A DNA stretch of 64,000 nucleotides from CAZTCJ01 sp964612085 (GTDB lineage: Bacteria; Pseudomonadota; Alphaproteobacteria; JAJFIK01), in assembly GCA_964612085.1 (NCBI GenBank), contig CAZTCJ010000001.1, forward strand, positions 62,001-126,000, given 5' to 3'. This document shows, piece by piece, positions 8,455-17,515 of the stretch. How positions within the stretch are numbered: the first letter of the stretch is position 1; every line of letters starts with the position of its first letter. The notes beneath the pieces were generated by a model. That model did not search any database, was not told the DNA's origin, and saw only the letters and a program-made list of their open reading frames with translations. Position numbers and translations under genes: made by a program.

Positions 8455-10676
8455 TACCGCCGGTTCTTGCCGCCCGCCTGGGGCAGGCCGATATCGCCGA
8501 AGCGCCAGCGCTGACCGGCATCCACAAAAGTCAGGATCGCGCCCGCGAAATCGCCGCCCACTTCCCGGATCTTGCGGATGGCGGTCTGGGCCGCGGCGCG
8601 CTGGGTCGCGTGCCAGTGGACGACGAAGACAACTTTGTCCGCATAAGGCATAAGCTTCAGCGCATCGCTCACAGGCAGAACCGGCGCGGTGTCGATCACG
8701 ACGATATCGAATTCCGCCCTCAGATCGTCCATCAACTCCTCGAACCTGTGGGACCCCAGATGGGCCACCGGATCGTTGGACGGATCGTTCATGGGCACGA
8801 CGCGCAGACCCGTCTGCGGCTCGATCCAGGCCACTTCGTCCCAGTCGAGTTGTCCGTCGAGAATATCCTTCAGATTTTCCGAATGCAGACCTTTCAGATC
8901 CATCACATTGGTCAGCACAGGGCAGCGCAGATCCGCCTCGATCAGCACCACCCGGCGGCCCGAGCGCGCGGCGGACAGCGCAAAGCAGAGCGCGCTGGTG
9001 GTCTTACCTTCCGCCGCATTGGCCGAGGTGAACAAGACGGCGCGCGGCGGACGCGGCCCGCTTTTCGATTGCAGGCGCGTGTTCAACTCTTCGAAGGCTT
9101 CGGAGAAAATGGACGAGCCCCGCTCCATCAGCAACCGGTGCGGCGCGTCCTTGTAGGCCGGTTCGCGCACCAGCGGAATCGAGCCCAGATGCATCAGGCC
9201 GGTCATGCGGTTCAGATCATCCGGACGGCGCACGCGCTGATCGGCCGCATCCCGCGCCACCGCCGCGCCGATCCCGACAAGGCCGAAAAAGACGGCCGCG
9301 GCGGCCACGATCAGCTTGCGGTTGGGCCGGGTCGGTTCTGCGGGCAAGGTGGCTTGCGAGATGATCCGGGAATCCGCCGACTGAATATCGCCCTGATCGG
9401 CGATGCTCTTGGCCCGCGACAGGAAGCTGAAATAGGTCTCGCGGGTGGCTTGCGCCTCCTGCTGCAGTTCCTGCAGTTCGGCGACGATCTGGGCATTGGC
9501 GCCCAAGGATTCCGCCTGGTCCTTGATACTGCGCTCCAGGGACTCGGCCCGCTCCCGCGCCACCGCCACCTCGTTCGACAGATTGGTCATGATGCGGCTG
9601 GTCTCGGCCGTGATCTGCTGTTCGATATCGGCCAGTTCGCTCTGGACCTTCTGCATTTCCGGATGGGCCGGCCGGTAGCGGGTCGCCAGTTCGGCGCGCC
9701 GGCGGATCACCATGGCCTGCTGTTCGCGCAATTGGGAAACCACGTCGGAGCCGAGCACTTCGGCGATCGTCTGATCGCTCGCGGGGCCGGGCACCATGCG
9801 CCGGGCCTGGCGCAGACGCGCTTCCTTCTCGGCGATATCGGCGCGGGTGATGGCAAGCTGCATGTTGAGCTGGGTGAGCTGCTGCTCGCTCAAGGTCAGG
9901 CCCTGATCCTGAACCAGCTCGTTCATGGCCCGGAATTCCGCGATGGCGCTTTCTTTCTGCTGCAGCTCCTGGCGCAGTTCCTCGACCCGGTCCGCCAGCC
10001 ACTGGTCGGCCCGTTCGGTCTCCTGCACCTTGCGTTGCAGTTGAAGCGCCACATAGTTGCCGACGAGACTGGCGCACATGCCCTGGGCCTTGTCGGGCGA
10101 TTGCGACTCGCAGGCCACGCGGATAACAGAGGTCAGACCCAGGCGGCGCACATCCAACGCTTCCTGAAGATTTTCGATGACGACTTGGCGCAAGGCGGGG
10201 CCTGAGACGATTTCATCCTCACTGAGATCTTTCTGGGTGCCGTCTTCGTTCAGCATGGGGTTGAATTCCGGGTCTTCCATCAGATCGATTTCATCGATCA
10301 CCCGGTTGATCAGAACAAGCGAGCGCAACGCCTCCACTTCCGTGTCGAGCACCATGTCATTGGCGGGCAGTTGCGGCACCACCGCGTCGATATTGGAAAT
10401 CTCGATCTCGCGCGGCTCCAGAAGCACCTTGGCTTCGGAAGTGTAGATCTTGGGCAGAAGCAGGCTGATGCCCGCCGCCACGGCCGTGCCGATAAAGGCG
10501 ATCACCACCACGGTCGGGATCTGGGCCCGGACCGATTGAACCAAGCGGTTCAGATTGGCCCCTTCGGAAAAGAACAGACCGTCTTCATCGCCGAAAGCCG
10601 GCAGCGTTCCGGCGCTCCGGGATTGAGAGGTCTCGGCCGTTTCCCGCACTCTCTGTCTGTAGACGCTCTTGCGCAC
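8436..10676 (-). CDS. Wzc/GumC-type polysaccharide co-polymerase with BY-kinase domain
   Basis: A 746-residue inner-membrane protein. Transmembrane helices at about 54-75 and 455-475 flank a large periplasmic region with long coiled coils (about 220-430). A cytoplasmic ATPase/tyrosine-kinase domain follows, with Walker A SANAAEGKTT (551-560), Walker A' VVLIEADLR (576-584) and Walker B IVVIDTAP (658-665). It controls chain length and export of exopolysaccharide together with the Wza-type protein encoded 49 bp upstream. The C-terminus ends NRRYYRRPE and has only two tyrosines, not the usual tyrosine cluster, so autophosphorylation may be reduced. Its end overlaps the acyltransferase gene tail to tail. 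Confidence 0.93.
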   Translation of the reverse strand: MRKSVYRQRVRETAETSQSRSAGTLPAFGDEDGLFFSEGANLNRLVQSVRAQIPTVVVIAFIGTAVAAGISLLLPKIYTSEAKVLLEPREIEISNIDAVVPQLPANDMVLDTEVEALRSLVLINRVIDEIDLMEDPEFNPMLNEDGTQKDLSEDEIVSGPALRQVVIENLQEALDVRRLGLTSVIRVACESQSPDKAQGMCASLVGNYVALQLQRKVQETERADQWLADRVEELRQELQQKESAIAEFRAMNELVQDQGLTLSEQQLTQLNMQLAITRADIAEKEARLRQARRMVPGPASDQTIAEVLGSDVVSQLREQQAMVIRRRAELATRYRPAHPEMQKVQSELADIEQQITAETSRIMTNLSNEVAVARERAESLERSIKDQAESLGANAQIVAELQELQQEAQATRETYFSFLSRAKSIADQGDIQSADSRIISQATLPAEPTRPNRKLIVAAAAVFFGLVGIGAAVARDAADQRVRRPDDLNRMTGLMHLGSIPLVREPAYKDAPHRLLMERGSSIFSEAFEELNTRLQSKSGPRPPRAVLFTSANAAEGKTTSALCFALSAARSGRRVVLIEADLRCPVLTNVMDLKGLHSENLKDILDGQLDWDEVAWIEPQTGLRVVPMNDPSNDPVAHLGSHRFEELMDDLRAEFDIVVIDTAPVLPVSDALKLMPYADKVVFVVHWHATQRAAAQTAIRKIREVGGDFAGAILTFVDAGQRWRFGDIGLPQAGGKNRRYYRRPE

Positions 10677-10725
10677 TGTCGTTTACTCCGCCCCCGCCCT
10701 TACGGGCACCGCCTTTACCGCCTCG

Positions 10726-11322
10726 TCAAAAGGCCCGTTCCGGCACGCGCACCACATCGCCCGGCAACAGCTTGGTTGTAATGGCGATGGGATAGACCTG
10801 TTCCACGCTATCCCCTTCCCGCGTGATGAAGACCTTGGTCCGGCTCGCCCGTTCCGTGAACCCGCCAGCAATGCTGATGGCTTTGAGAACGTGCAAACCC
10901 ACCGCGTAAGGGTACTCACCGCCAGTCGTCACTTCGCCCAGAATGTAGAAAGGCCGGGTCTTGATCAATTCCATGCTGACCCGCGGGTCCACCAGATAGG
11001 CGTTCAGGGCCGCCGTCACGTCGCGTTCCACATCTCGCACCGACAGGCCCGACGCCGTGATCTGTCCGATCAACGGCAGGGACAAAACGCCCGTGGAGTC
11101 CACTTCGAACTCGCCGGACAGGTCTTCCTCGCCAAAGACGATCAGGCGGATCTGATCGCGCGGCCCCAGCCGGTAAACCGTTTCCTCGGCCGCCCGCACC
11201 GGCACGCCCGCAACCGGAGCTGGCGAATGGGAATAAACGCGCACGTCTTGCTGCAGCAGGCGGCACCCGCTTAAGACGATTATCGATGCCATCGCACACA
11301 CGGCGCACAGTCGAGGACCCAT
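10726..11322 (-). CDS. Wza-type polysaccharide export lipoprotein
   Basis: About 198 residues with a lipoprotein signal ending in the lipobox LSGC (cysteine 20). A polysaccharide-export (poly_export) domain and a single SLBB-like region follow. The protein is shorter than E. coli Wza (about 380 residues) but normal for the short alphaproteobacterial type. It should form or contact the outer-membrane channel for the exopolysaccharide and pair with the Wzc-type protein downstream. An in-frame GTG at 11358 would add 12 residues. I prefer the ATG at 11322 because it gives a normal signal peptide. Neither start has a strong ribosome-binding site. Confidence 0.9.
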   Translation of the reverse strand: MGPRLCAVCAMASIIVLSGCRLLQQDVRVYSHSPAPVAGVPVRAAEETVYRLGPRDQIRLIVFGEEDLSGEFEVDSTGVLSLPLIGQITASGLSVRDVERDVTAALNAYLVDPRVSMELIKTRPFYILGEVTTGGEYPYAVGLHVLKAISIAGGFTERASRTKVFITREGDSVEQVYPIAITTKLLPGDVVRVPERAF

Positions 11323-11575
11323 CACACCCGAACCCGTTTTTCCCTGCCGTTCCAACACGTCAAGGACCGATAGGTTATTTTGCTCTCATTATAGTGTCGA
11401 TCCCCTGCAAGAGTATGGCCAAAGCTTGAGCACCTCCTTTTTTCCACGGACGGTTGATTTGTCCCAAAATAAGCCATCAAGTTATACGCTCTGTAATGTA
11501 ATCAAGATTGCATCCCACTCATTTTTATCTATCCTATTCTTGGGGGACATAAATCGCAGCAACTCTTATTAAGTA
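11323..11575. promoter_or_regulatory. Divergent, AT-rich intergenic region between export gene and sulfotransferase
   Basis: This region is clearly richer in A+T than its surroundings and separates divergent genes. On the minus strand a TATAAT hexamer (11388-11393) lies about 65 bp before the export gene. On the plus strand TTGCAT (11508-11513) and TATCCT (11530-11535), 16 bp apart, could serve the sulfotransferase. These are visual matches only. Confidence 0.35.
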
Positions 11576-12565
11576 TTGCGGAGCGTAGCGTTGTTCAGCC
11601 CCCGACTGCCCTGGTCTACCTCTTTTGCGCCGGACGGATCCCAGAAAACCGCCGGGACCGGCAGGGTCAGCACACTGAGAACAAATCAAGCCGCCCTTGA
11701 AGGCGCGTCATTGCCAGGGCACAAACTCGTCTTTATCGGCGGTCTGCACCGGAGCGGCACCAGCCTGCTGGCCCAATGTTTGGGCCGCCACCCTTCTGTC
11801 AGCAGCTTTCAGGACACCGGCGTCATCGAGGACGAAGGGCAGTTCCTGCAGACGGTTTATCCGAAGGACACGGCATTCGGCGGTCCCGGACGAATGGGCT
11901 TCGACGACCGGGCCTATGGCCAGGAAACCTCGCCCCTCGTGACACCGGAAAACCGGGCCAAACTGATCGATGAGTGGTCGCGCCATTGGGATATGGACAA
12001 GACGGTCCTTGTCGAGAAGACCCCGCGCAATCTGTTGCAGGCCCGCTTTCTGCAGGCCCTGTTCCCCGATGCCTATTTCATCATGATCCGCAGGCATCCG
12101 ATCGCCGTCTCGCTGGCGACGCAAAAATGGACGCGCATGAGCTGGCTGGCCCTGATGGAGCACTGGCTGACCTGCCACGAACGGTTTGCGACCGACAAGC
12201 TCACCCTCAACCGCGTGCTTGAAATCCGCTACGAGGACCTGGTCGGGCGCACGGGCGAGACCCTGACACATATCGCCGATTTCCTGTCGATCCCGCCCTG
12301 GATCCCGAATATCGGTATCAAGAAAGACATCAATGCCCATTATTTCGGGGAATGGCGGCGGATCACCAGCATGCCCAATTATTACCTGGAAGGCTTTCCC
12401 TACCGCGTCCGCGCCGCCCACAAGATCGTCAAGAAAGGCGGCGTCAAACAGCAGGCGGGCTTCGATCTGGTGGATATGAATGCCGACGCGCTCGCCGCCA
12501 TTTCCAGCATGGAAGACCGGGTACAGAAGTTCGGCTACAGCCTGCGGCATTTGACCCAGGGTTAA
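11576..12565 (+). CDS. Sulfotransferase family protein
   Basis: A 329-residue protein with the PAPS-binding elements of sulfotransferases: the 5'-phosphosulfate loop GGLHRSGTSLL (about 55-65) and a 3'-phosphate segment RRHPIAVSLA (about 176-185). It transfers sulfate from PAPS to a hydroxyl or amino group. Lying inside an exopolysaccharide cluster, its likely acceptor is the polysaccharide or a lipid-linked intermediate. It is the only plus-strand gene in the cluster and overlaps the convergent glycosyltransferase by four bases. The start is uncertain. The frame opens at a TTG (11576) just after a stop codon, and conserved sequence begins only near residue 48, so a later TTG or another non-ATG start is possible. 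Confidence 0.85.
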   Translation: MRSVALFSPRLPWSTSFAPDGSQKTAGTGRVSTLRTNQAALEGASLPGHKLVFIGGLHRSGTSLLAQCLGRHPSVSSFQDTGVIEDEGQFLQTVYPKDTAFGGPGRMGFDDRAYGQETSPLVTPENRAKLIDEWSRHWDMDKTVLVEKTPRNLLQARFLQALFPDAYFIMIRRHPIAVSLATQKWTRMSWLALMEHWLTCHERFATDKLTLNRVLEIRYEDLVGRTGETLTHIADFLSIPPWIPNIGIKKDINAHYFGEWRRITSMPNYYLEGFPYRVRAAHKIVKKGGVKQQAGFDLVDMNADALAAISSMEDRVQKFGYSLRHLTQG

Positions 12566-13542
12566 AGCATACTCCGGCGCCACCGGGCGAAGCGCCAGCC
12601 CAATTCATGATACAGGGTGACCGGCACCAGGGGCGGCGTCACCAGCACGCCCAGCCCGCGCAGGATATTCCGGCTCCGGACGGCCGCGCCCAGGCGGTCG
12701 ATCCAGCGGGTGGCGTCGATATGGGCCTGACGCCGGCGCAAGGCCGCCACGGCACCGCTCTCCCCCAGACGCGCCGCTGCCTGTTTCATCCGCCTGTTGC
12801 CTTCAGAAAGCTGGGCCATATTGGTCTCGAACTGGGCGGGCGCGCGGGACAGGGACTGTGCCGTCTGGGTGTAGCGGTAATAGGCCTCCGGCAGCAGATC
12901 GGCCCGGGCGGCGGCGAGCAGGCAGGCCAGATAAAAGCACCAGTCCTCACCGCACATCAGATCTTCAGGGTAGCCTGCGCCCGTGCGCTCCAGGAAAGAC
13001 CGGCGGATGACCGGCTTGAGATACCCGAAACCCCGCTCAGGAGTACGCGGCATATCGTTTTCCACGAAAGCCTGCGCGCTCAACGGGCTTGCCGCCGTCA
13101 GACGATCCGGGGGAAACGCCAGGTTCCCCTCGCCCGTCCCGTCGCTGGCGCACAGGAGAAGATTATCCGCGATCCAATCGGACTCCAACCGCTCCCCATA
13201 CTGAACGAGGGTCTCAAGACGCTGCGGCAGATAGGCATCATCGGCATCCAAGGGCGCGATCCAATCGCCCCGCGCCTCGGCGATGGCCCGGTTGCGGGCC
13301 GCCCCCGGCCCAGCATTCTCCGCGAGCCGCACAAGCACGATCCGGGCGTCCGCCGCCGCCAGACGCGCCACGATCTCTGCCGTCCCGTCGCTCGACGCAT
13401 CATCGGCAACGATGATCTCGACATCCTGCAAGGTCTGGCCTTGTACGGACGCAATCGCCCGTTCGATCGTGTCCGCCGCATTGTAGGCGGGCATGATCAC
13501 GGAAACGCGAGGGTGTGCAGCGTATCGGGGCGTCTCAGGCAC
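12562..13542 (-). CDS. Glycosyltransferase family 2
   Basis: A 326-residue GT-A fold transferase. The N-terminal VSVIMPAYNAADTI and DDASSDGT motifs and the metal-binding LDADDAY motif (D99, D101, D102) are typical of GT2. It would add a sugar from a nucleotide-sugar donor to the lipid-linked exopolysaccharide precursor at the inner face of the membrane. The GTG start overlaps the end of the WecG/TagA gene by eight bases, so the two are one transcription unit. The donor and acceptor sugars cannot be predicted from sequence alone. Confidence 0.9.
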   Translation of the reverse strand: MPETPRYAAHPRVSVIMPAYNAADTIERAIASVQGQTLQDVEIIVADDASSDGTAEIVARLAAADARIVLVRLAENAGPGAARNRAIAEARGDWIAPLDADDAYLPQRLETLVQYGERLESDWIADNLLLCASDGTGEGNLAFPPDRLTAASPLSAQAFVENDMPRTPERGFGYLKPVIRRSFLERTGAGYPEDLMCGEDWCFYLACLLAAARADLLPEAYYRYTQTAQSLSRAPAQFETNMAQLSEGNRRMKQAAARLGESGAVAALRRRQAHIDATRWIDRLGAAVRSRNILRGLGVLVTPPLVPVTLYHELGWRFARWRRSML

Positions 13543-14380
13543 GTTTGTCCTGCTGGACCGGCAGGTACTCGTTGGATTTGCCGGCAGGCTCCAGCCCTGT
13601 GAACCAGCCCGTGCGGCGCGCAGCCGCCCAAAGAATGACTGTGCTGAAAAATTCGACGATATCGATTGTGTACCGCTTGCCCAGGCGGAACGGCTCCTGC
13701 ATCAGGCGGTGCAGCCATTCGATGCGCATACGGCGCATCCAGAGCGGCGCTCTGGGCGTCTCGCCGGAGAGGAAATTGAACAGATTGCCGACGCCGATGC
13801 AGACCTTGCAGGGCAGACGGGAGCGGTGTTTCGCGATCCACAATTCCTGTTTGGGATTGCCCAGGGCAACGAGCAGGACGTCGGGACGGGCCGCGTTGAT
13901 CTCTTCGATCACGTCTTCCTGCCGGTCCCAGAAGGAATAGCCGTCATGGGCGCCGACGATTTTCACGTCGCAGGTCTCGGCAATGACCTTGGCAGCCCCG
14001 GCCACCGAGCGCTTCACGCCGCCCAGCAGGAACACACGGGTATCGGAGGGCAGTTGCGACAGGAAGTAAGGGGTGAAGTCGCTGCCGTTGAGATCCGCCT
14101 TGAAGCGTTTTTTGCCGTTCGTCAGACGGCCGGCGATCTCCATGCCGATACCATCGTTGAAGACAGTGAAATCGCCCAGCACCCGGCGCACTTCCGGGCT
14201 GCGCGACGACCAGTTGATCAGATTGGTGTTGGCATAGGCCAGGGAGACCGGTTTGCCCGATTTCATCTGCTGGGTCAGCAGATGCGCCGCTTCCTCGCGC
14301 GTCGCCGTATGCACGCGCAGCGGCCCGACCAGCATGGTCTCGGCCGGCCATAGCGCCTTGTCTGGATCCGGTATCGGCAT
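13535..14380 (-). CDS. WecG/TagA/CpsF family glycosyltransferase (GT26)
   Basis: A 281-residue enzyme from the ATG at 14380. Family motifs in order are YANTNLIN, FNDGIGMEIA, LNGSDF, ALGNPKQELWI and the basic GETPRAPLWMRRMRIEWLHR segment near the C-terminus. The family transfers N-acetylmannosaminuronic acid, ManNAc or glucuronic acid to a lipid-linked sugar, usually as the second step of repeat-unit assembly. The C-terminal hydrophobic and basic tail fits peripheral membrane attachment. An in-frame TTG at 14425 would add 15 residues. It is followed by the GT2 gene with an eight-base overlap. Confidence 0.92.
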   Translation of the reverse strand: MPIPDPDKALWPAETMLVGPLRVHTATREEAAHLLTQQMKSGKPVSLAYANTNLINWSSRSPEVRRVLGDFTVFNDGIGMEIAGRLTNGKKRFKADLNGSDFTPYFLSQLPSDTRVFLLGGVKRSVAGAAKVIAETCDVKIVGAHDGYSFWDRQEDVIEEINAARPDVLLVALGNPKQELWIAKHRSRLPCKVCIGVGNLFNFLSGETPRAPLWMRRMRIEWLHRLMQEPFRLGKRYTIDIVEFFSTVILWAAARRTGWFTGLEPAGKSNEYLPVQQDKRA

Positions 14381-14669
14381 TTGAACGGTCACGCTGTCCG
14401 GCACCCTTTCTGCTACGGGCCTCAAACGCGGTGGCCTTTTCAGGACAACTCGGGGCTTTTATTACAATTCCGCAACAAACACCATTGTGTGTGCCCGAGC
14501 TATCCTCCCCCAACCCTTTAACGGTGGATAGTTTAAGCGAAATCACGCGGCCGTGTGTGAATAAGATTCCGCCGGGACCTGCATAGCTTGACTAAAGAGA
14601 GAATCAGTCACGCAAAAGGTGACTTTTCTCATTTTTAACTTCCCTTTTGAGTTAGTAAATTAGCCCGTT
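14381..14669. other. AT-rich intergenic region upstream of the WecG-like gene
   Basis: This 289-bp stretch contains no convincing gene. It separates two minus-strand glycosyltransferase genes and is much richer in A+T than the coding DNA. A short inverted repeat (AGTCAC and GTGACT, loop GCAAAAG, around 14607-14625) is visible. It probably holds the promoter for the WecG-GT2 pair, but I could not pick a convincing -35/-10 pair. Confidence 0.4.
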
Positions 14670-15602
14670 TCAACCTGGACGGTCTTGCTGGACGTAAAAT
14701 TCGATCGGCGCCACGCCGGCCAGATAGCGCATCTTGCCCGCGTTCAGCATGAGTTTGACGAGAAAATAGGCGGCGCGCGCCCGGCCAAAGGGCAGGCTCG
14801 CGGCCATCAACACGCCGGCCGTTGCCGCCTTCGCGGCGCTCGCCGCCATATGAACCGCATCGGGCGCGAACTGCCGCCGGGCCAGGAAGACCCGGGCGTA
14901 GTTTTCACCGGCCCGCACCGACCGCCGCATGAGATAGCGCACTGTCGCCCGGTCCGTGGGCACATCCTCGCGCACCACCGCTTCGCGGCAGCCGACGATC
15001 CGGTAGCCGTGACGCTTCAATCTCTGAAAGAAATCGCTGTCCTCGCTGCCGGTCCTGGAGAAGGCCGGATCGAAGTGCACTTGATGCTCCCGAACGGCAT
15101 CGCTCAGAACCAGCGCGTTGCAGGTCCAGCCATCCGCCATCGGACGGCCGGTGGGCGCGGGGTGTTTGTCATGGAGGCCCGCGCGGATCATCCAGGGCGG
15201 GGCGTCCGGCGAAAAACGGCCGAGCACGGTCCCCGCCACCACCTCCGCTTTACACGACCGGGCGGTCTCGTAAAGGCGCACCAGCCAGTCCGGATCCGCC
15301 ATTTCATCATCGTCGATAAAGGCCAGCCAGCGCCCCGAGGCAGCCCGCAGGGTCGCGTTGCGCGCCTGGGAGATGCCGCGTTCGGGTTCATGACCGTAGA
15401 CCACCGGAAACGGCGCCTCTTGTGCGAACCCATGGACCGTCTCCCTGGCGGAGGCCTCCGGATCGTTATCGGCGACGATGAGTTCAAGAGCGGTTCCTGG
15501 GGGCCGGTCGAGCGTCGCCAAGCTTTCGAGCGTATTGCGCAGACTCGCCCGCCTCGCCGTACACAGACAAATGGAGATCAGAACCGGCGGTTCAGCGCTC
15601 AT
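14670..15602 (-). CDS. Glycosyltransferase family 2, ExoM-like
   Basis: A 310-residue GT2 enzyme. The N-terminus has the ISICLCTARR start, VADNDPEAS and the acidic FIDDDEM motif (D97-D99) that binds metal and donor. The GSEDSDFFQRL segment matches the acceptor/base region of succinoglycan-type transferases such as ExoM. The C-terminus has hydrophobic stretches that may anchor it at the membrane. Its ATG lies 11 bases inside the upstream ligase gene, so the two genes are coupled. It probably contributes one sugar to the exopolysaccharide repeat unit. Confidence 0.9.
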   Translation of the reverse strand: MSAEPPVLISICLCTARRASLRNTLESLATLDRPPGTALELIVADNDPEASARETVHGFAQEAPFPVVYGHEPERGISQARNATLRAASGRWLAFIDDDEMADPDWLVRLYETARSCKAEVVAGTVLGRFSPDAPPWMIRAGLHDKHPAPTGRPMADGWTCNALVLSDAVREHQVHFDPAFSRTGSEDSDFFQRLKRHGYRIVGCREAVVREDVPTDRATVRYLMRRSVRAGENYARVFLARRQFAPDAVHMAASAAKAATAGVLMAASLPFGRARAAYFLVKLMLNAGKMRYLAGVAPIEFYVQQDRPG

Positions 15603-16986
15603 GATCCGCCTCTTGCGCCAGGGCCTGCCGGGCCCGGACGATCCGCTCCTGATCGATCAGGAATTGGCGGATGCTTTCCGGCCAGAACGCCATGAGGATC
15701 ATGATCATCCATAACGGGTTCAAGCCGAACAGGAACGATGTCTCCATGGTGTTGTGGATCAGCATGAAGATGAGAACCAGCCAGGCCAATATCATGATCT
15801 GCGGCCGGTAGCCGTGCAGCCAGCCGAAGGACCGCACCATGGAGATCAGGAAGACGGCAAAGACCGTGAGGCCCGCCCAGCCCAACTGGAGCATCAGATC
15901 CAGATAGCCGCTATGGGAATCGTTCAGCTCCCGTATGAATTCCGGACGCGCTTTCAGGGCGGGCGAGTCGAGCCCGATCGCCCAGAACGAATTGTAACCA
16001 TAGCCCAGAAGCTCATGGCCGGGTACGGAATAAAGCGCGAAGGTCCAGATATAGGTGCGGCCCGTGAAGGTCGAATCCCCCCAGACGGCCTGGCTCAAAT
16101 CACTCACTGAGATACCGAGGCCGAAAAACACGAACAGGACGATGCTGGCGGCCAAGCCGCCCGCGAACAGAAAGGCGACCGGCCAGCTTGTCGAAAACAG
16201 CCGGGCCAACAGGCTGATGCCGAAGACGATAAGCGGCACGGCGACAACCAGCCCCAGGGAGGTCTTGGATTGCGCCAGCACAAGGATGATCGTCCAGCCC
16301 GCCATGTAAAAGCCCCACAGCGCTTTTTCCAGCAGGATCGCGCGTGCGCGCCAGGCGGCGGCGCCGACGAACAGCGCGATGACTCCCAAGGAGGCCAGTT
16401 GGTTTTTATGGGGCGCGAAGCCTTTGAAATTGCCGTCCACATTGCCCCCCTGGTGATAGGCGCCGGGAAACGGCAGCGCCATCAGATTGAGCAGGAGCGA
16501 CAGGCCAAGCGCCAGAAACAGGATTTGCAGCACACGGATGGGGTGGCGCGCATAGAGCACACCGAAGCCGAACACCGCCACGGTGATGGCGAACTGGATG
16601 GCCCGGCGCAAGGCGATGGCCGGATCGAGCGCCCAGGCGGCACTGGCCAGAGCCAGCCCGACCAAAAGCCCGATGGGGATCAAGGATGGCAGGGCCCGGA
16701 GGAACCGTCTGGGCGCCATCGCGATGGTCAGACCCGCCACTCCGGCAAGGCCGACCCAGAAAAGCTGATTGACGATCGAAGTGCCGCTCAAGGCCGCGGC
16801 CTGTTGGCGCAAACCGACGGAAGCAGCCCCCCCACCGCTCAAGGCCGTCAGATCGGGCGTCAGAACCCAGATGACGTAAAGCAGGGCGGCGAAGAGCGCG
16901 CCTTCCGCCGCCATGTGAATCCAGGCCGGCGTGCGGGCGATCATCGGCCGTGCGGTCTGACCTGATCCAATGGCGAAATCTGTCAT
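15592..16986 (-). CDS. O-antigen ligase / polysaccharide polymerase family membrane protein
   Basis: A 464-residue polytopic protein with about eleven hydrophobic helices and the large periplasmic loop of the O-antigen ligase (Wzy_C) family, around GYGYNSFWAIG and the NDSHSGYLDLMLQLGW segment. The NDSHS histidine region is the conserved part of this family. In an exopolysaccharide cluster without a separate Wzy it may act as polymerase instead of ligase. I chose the ATG at 16986, which has an AGGA site seven bases upstream. An upstream GTG-type extension to 17091 looks non-coding. It is the first gene of the ligase-ExoM-like pair. Confidence 0.88.
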   Translation of the reverse strand: MTDFAIGSGQTARPMIARTPAWIHMAAEGALFAALLYVIWVLTPDLTALSGGGAASVGLRQQAAALSGTSIVNQLFWVGLAGVAGLTIAMAPRRFLRALPSLIPIGLLVGLALASAAWALDPAIALRRAIQFAITVAVFGFGVLYARHPIRVLQILFLALGLSLLLNLMALPFPGAYHQGGNVDGNFKGFAPHKNQLASLGVIALFVGAAAWRARAILLEKALWGFYMAGWTIILVLAQSKTSLGLVVAVPLIVFGISLLARLFSTSWPVAFLFAGGLAASIVLFVFFGLGISVSDLSQAVWGDSTFTGRTYIWTFALYSVPGHELLGYGYNSFWAIGLDSPALKARPEFIRELNDSHSGYLDLMLQLGWAGLTVFAVFLISMVRSFGWLHGYRPQIMILAWLVLIFMLIHNTMETSFLFGLNPLWMIMILMAFWPESIRQFLIDQERIVRARQALAQEADHER

Positions 16987-17155
16987 CGGGTGTCCTGCGG
17001 TCCCAAAACCGATCTTTTCCGTTACTCGTCCATTGCCCGGTCCCAGCGCCGGGTGTCCCGCCTCTCCCATGCAAAACAGGGCGCAGTTCAAGGCGTGTTG
17101 ACAGACCCCGCGTCAAGCCGTCTTGCCAGCACCCGGCACATGCCGTTTACTGAAC

Positions 17156-17351
17156 GTGGCGGTGTCCGCCGGGCCCGATAAGGCGCGGCGGACGAAGAGG
17201 GAACGCGGTGCGGGAGCTTTTCCCAACTCCGCGGCTGTGCCCGCAACTGTAACCGGTGAGCGTCTCATCCCCAAATGCCACTGGGACCGATCAGGTCCCG
17301 GGAAGGCGGGAGAGACCGCAGCGACCCGGAAGCCAGGAGACCTGCCGCCAC
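17156..17351 (+). ncRNA. Cobalamin riboswitch
   Basis: All landmarks of the cobalamin (AdoCbl) aptamer are visible. The closing stem P1 pairs GTGGCGG (17156-17162) with CCGCCAC (17345-17351). P2 pairs GTCCGCC (17164-17170) with GGCGGAC (17187-17193). Conserved single-stranded elements follow: AGGGAA with GGTG, GCTGTGCCCGCAACTGTAA, GCCACTG and the B12 box near AGCCAGGAGACCTGCC. It lies 165 bp before the BtuB-type receptor and should repress it when corrinoid is plentiful. Confidence 0.96.
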
Positions 17352-17412
17352 CGTCGCTCGTCCGCGAACCGGGATCAGTTCGGCGGCACGGACCACTTCC
17401 GTTGCAGCGACA

Positions 17413-17456
17413 CGCACGAAAGGACGGCCTGCGCAGGCGCGCGGGTCTTTTCGTGC
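17413..17456 (+). promoter_or_regulatory. Hairpin downstream of the riboswitch (possible expression platform)
   Basis: GCACGAAAGGAC (17413-17424) can pair with GTCTTTTCGTGC (17445-17456) with one mismatch around a GC-rich loop. It sits between the aptamer and the btuB start codon. It could be a terminator-like or structural part of the switch, but there is only a weak U-rich tail. Confidence 0.45.
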
Positions 17457-17515
17457 TTTGTCCAACCGGCGCGGACCGGGTTTGAGGCGCGGCCGCGCGT
17501 GCAATGGAGTGACCG

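Noticed and set aside
8127..10205. A 692-codon open frame on the plus strand overlapping the wzc-like gene
   Set aside because: Antisense artefact of high-GC codon use; the wzc-like protein has Walker motifs and two membrane helices.
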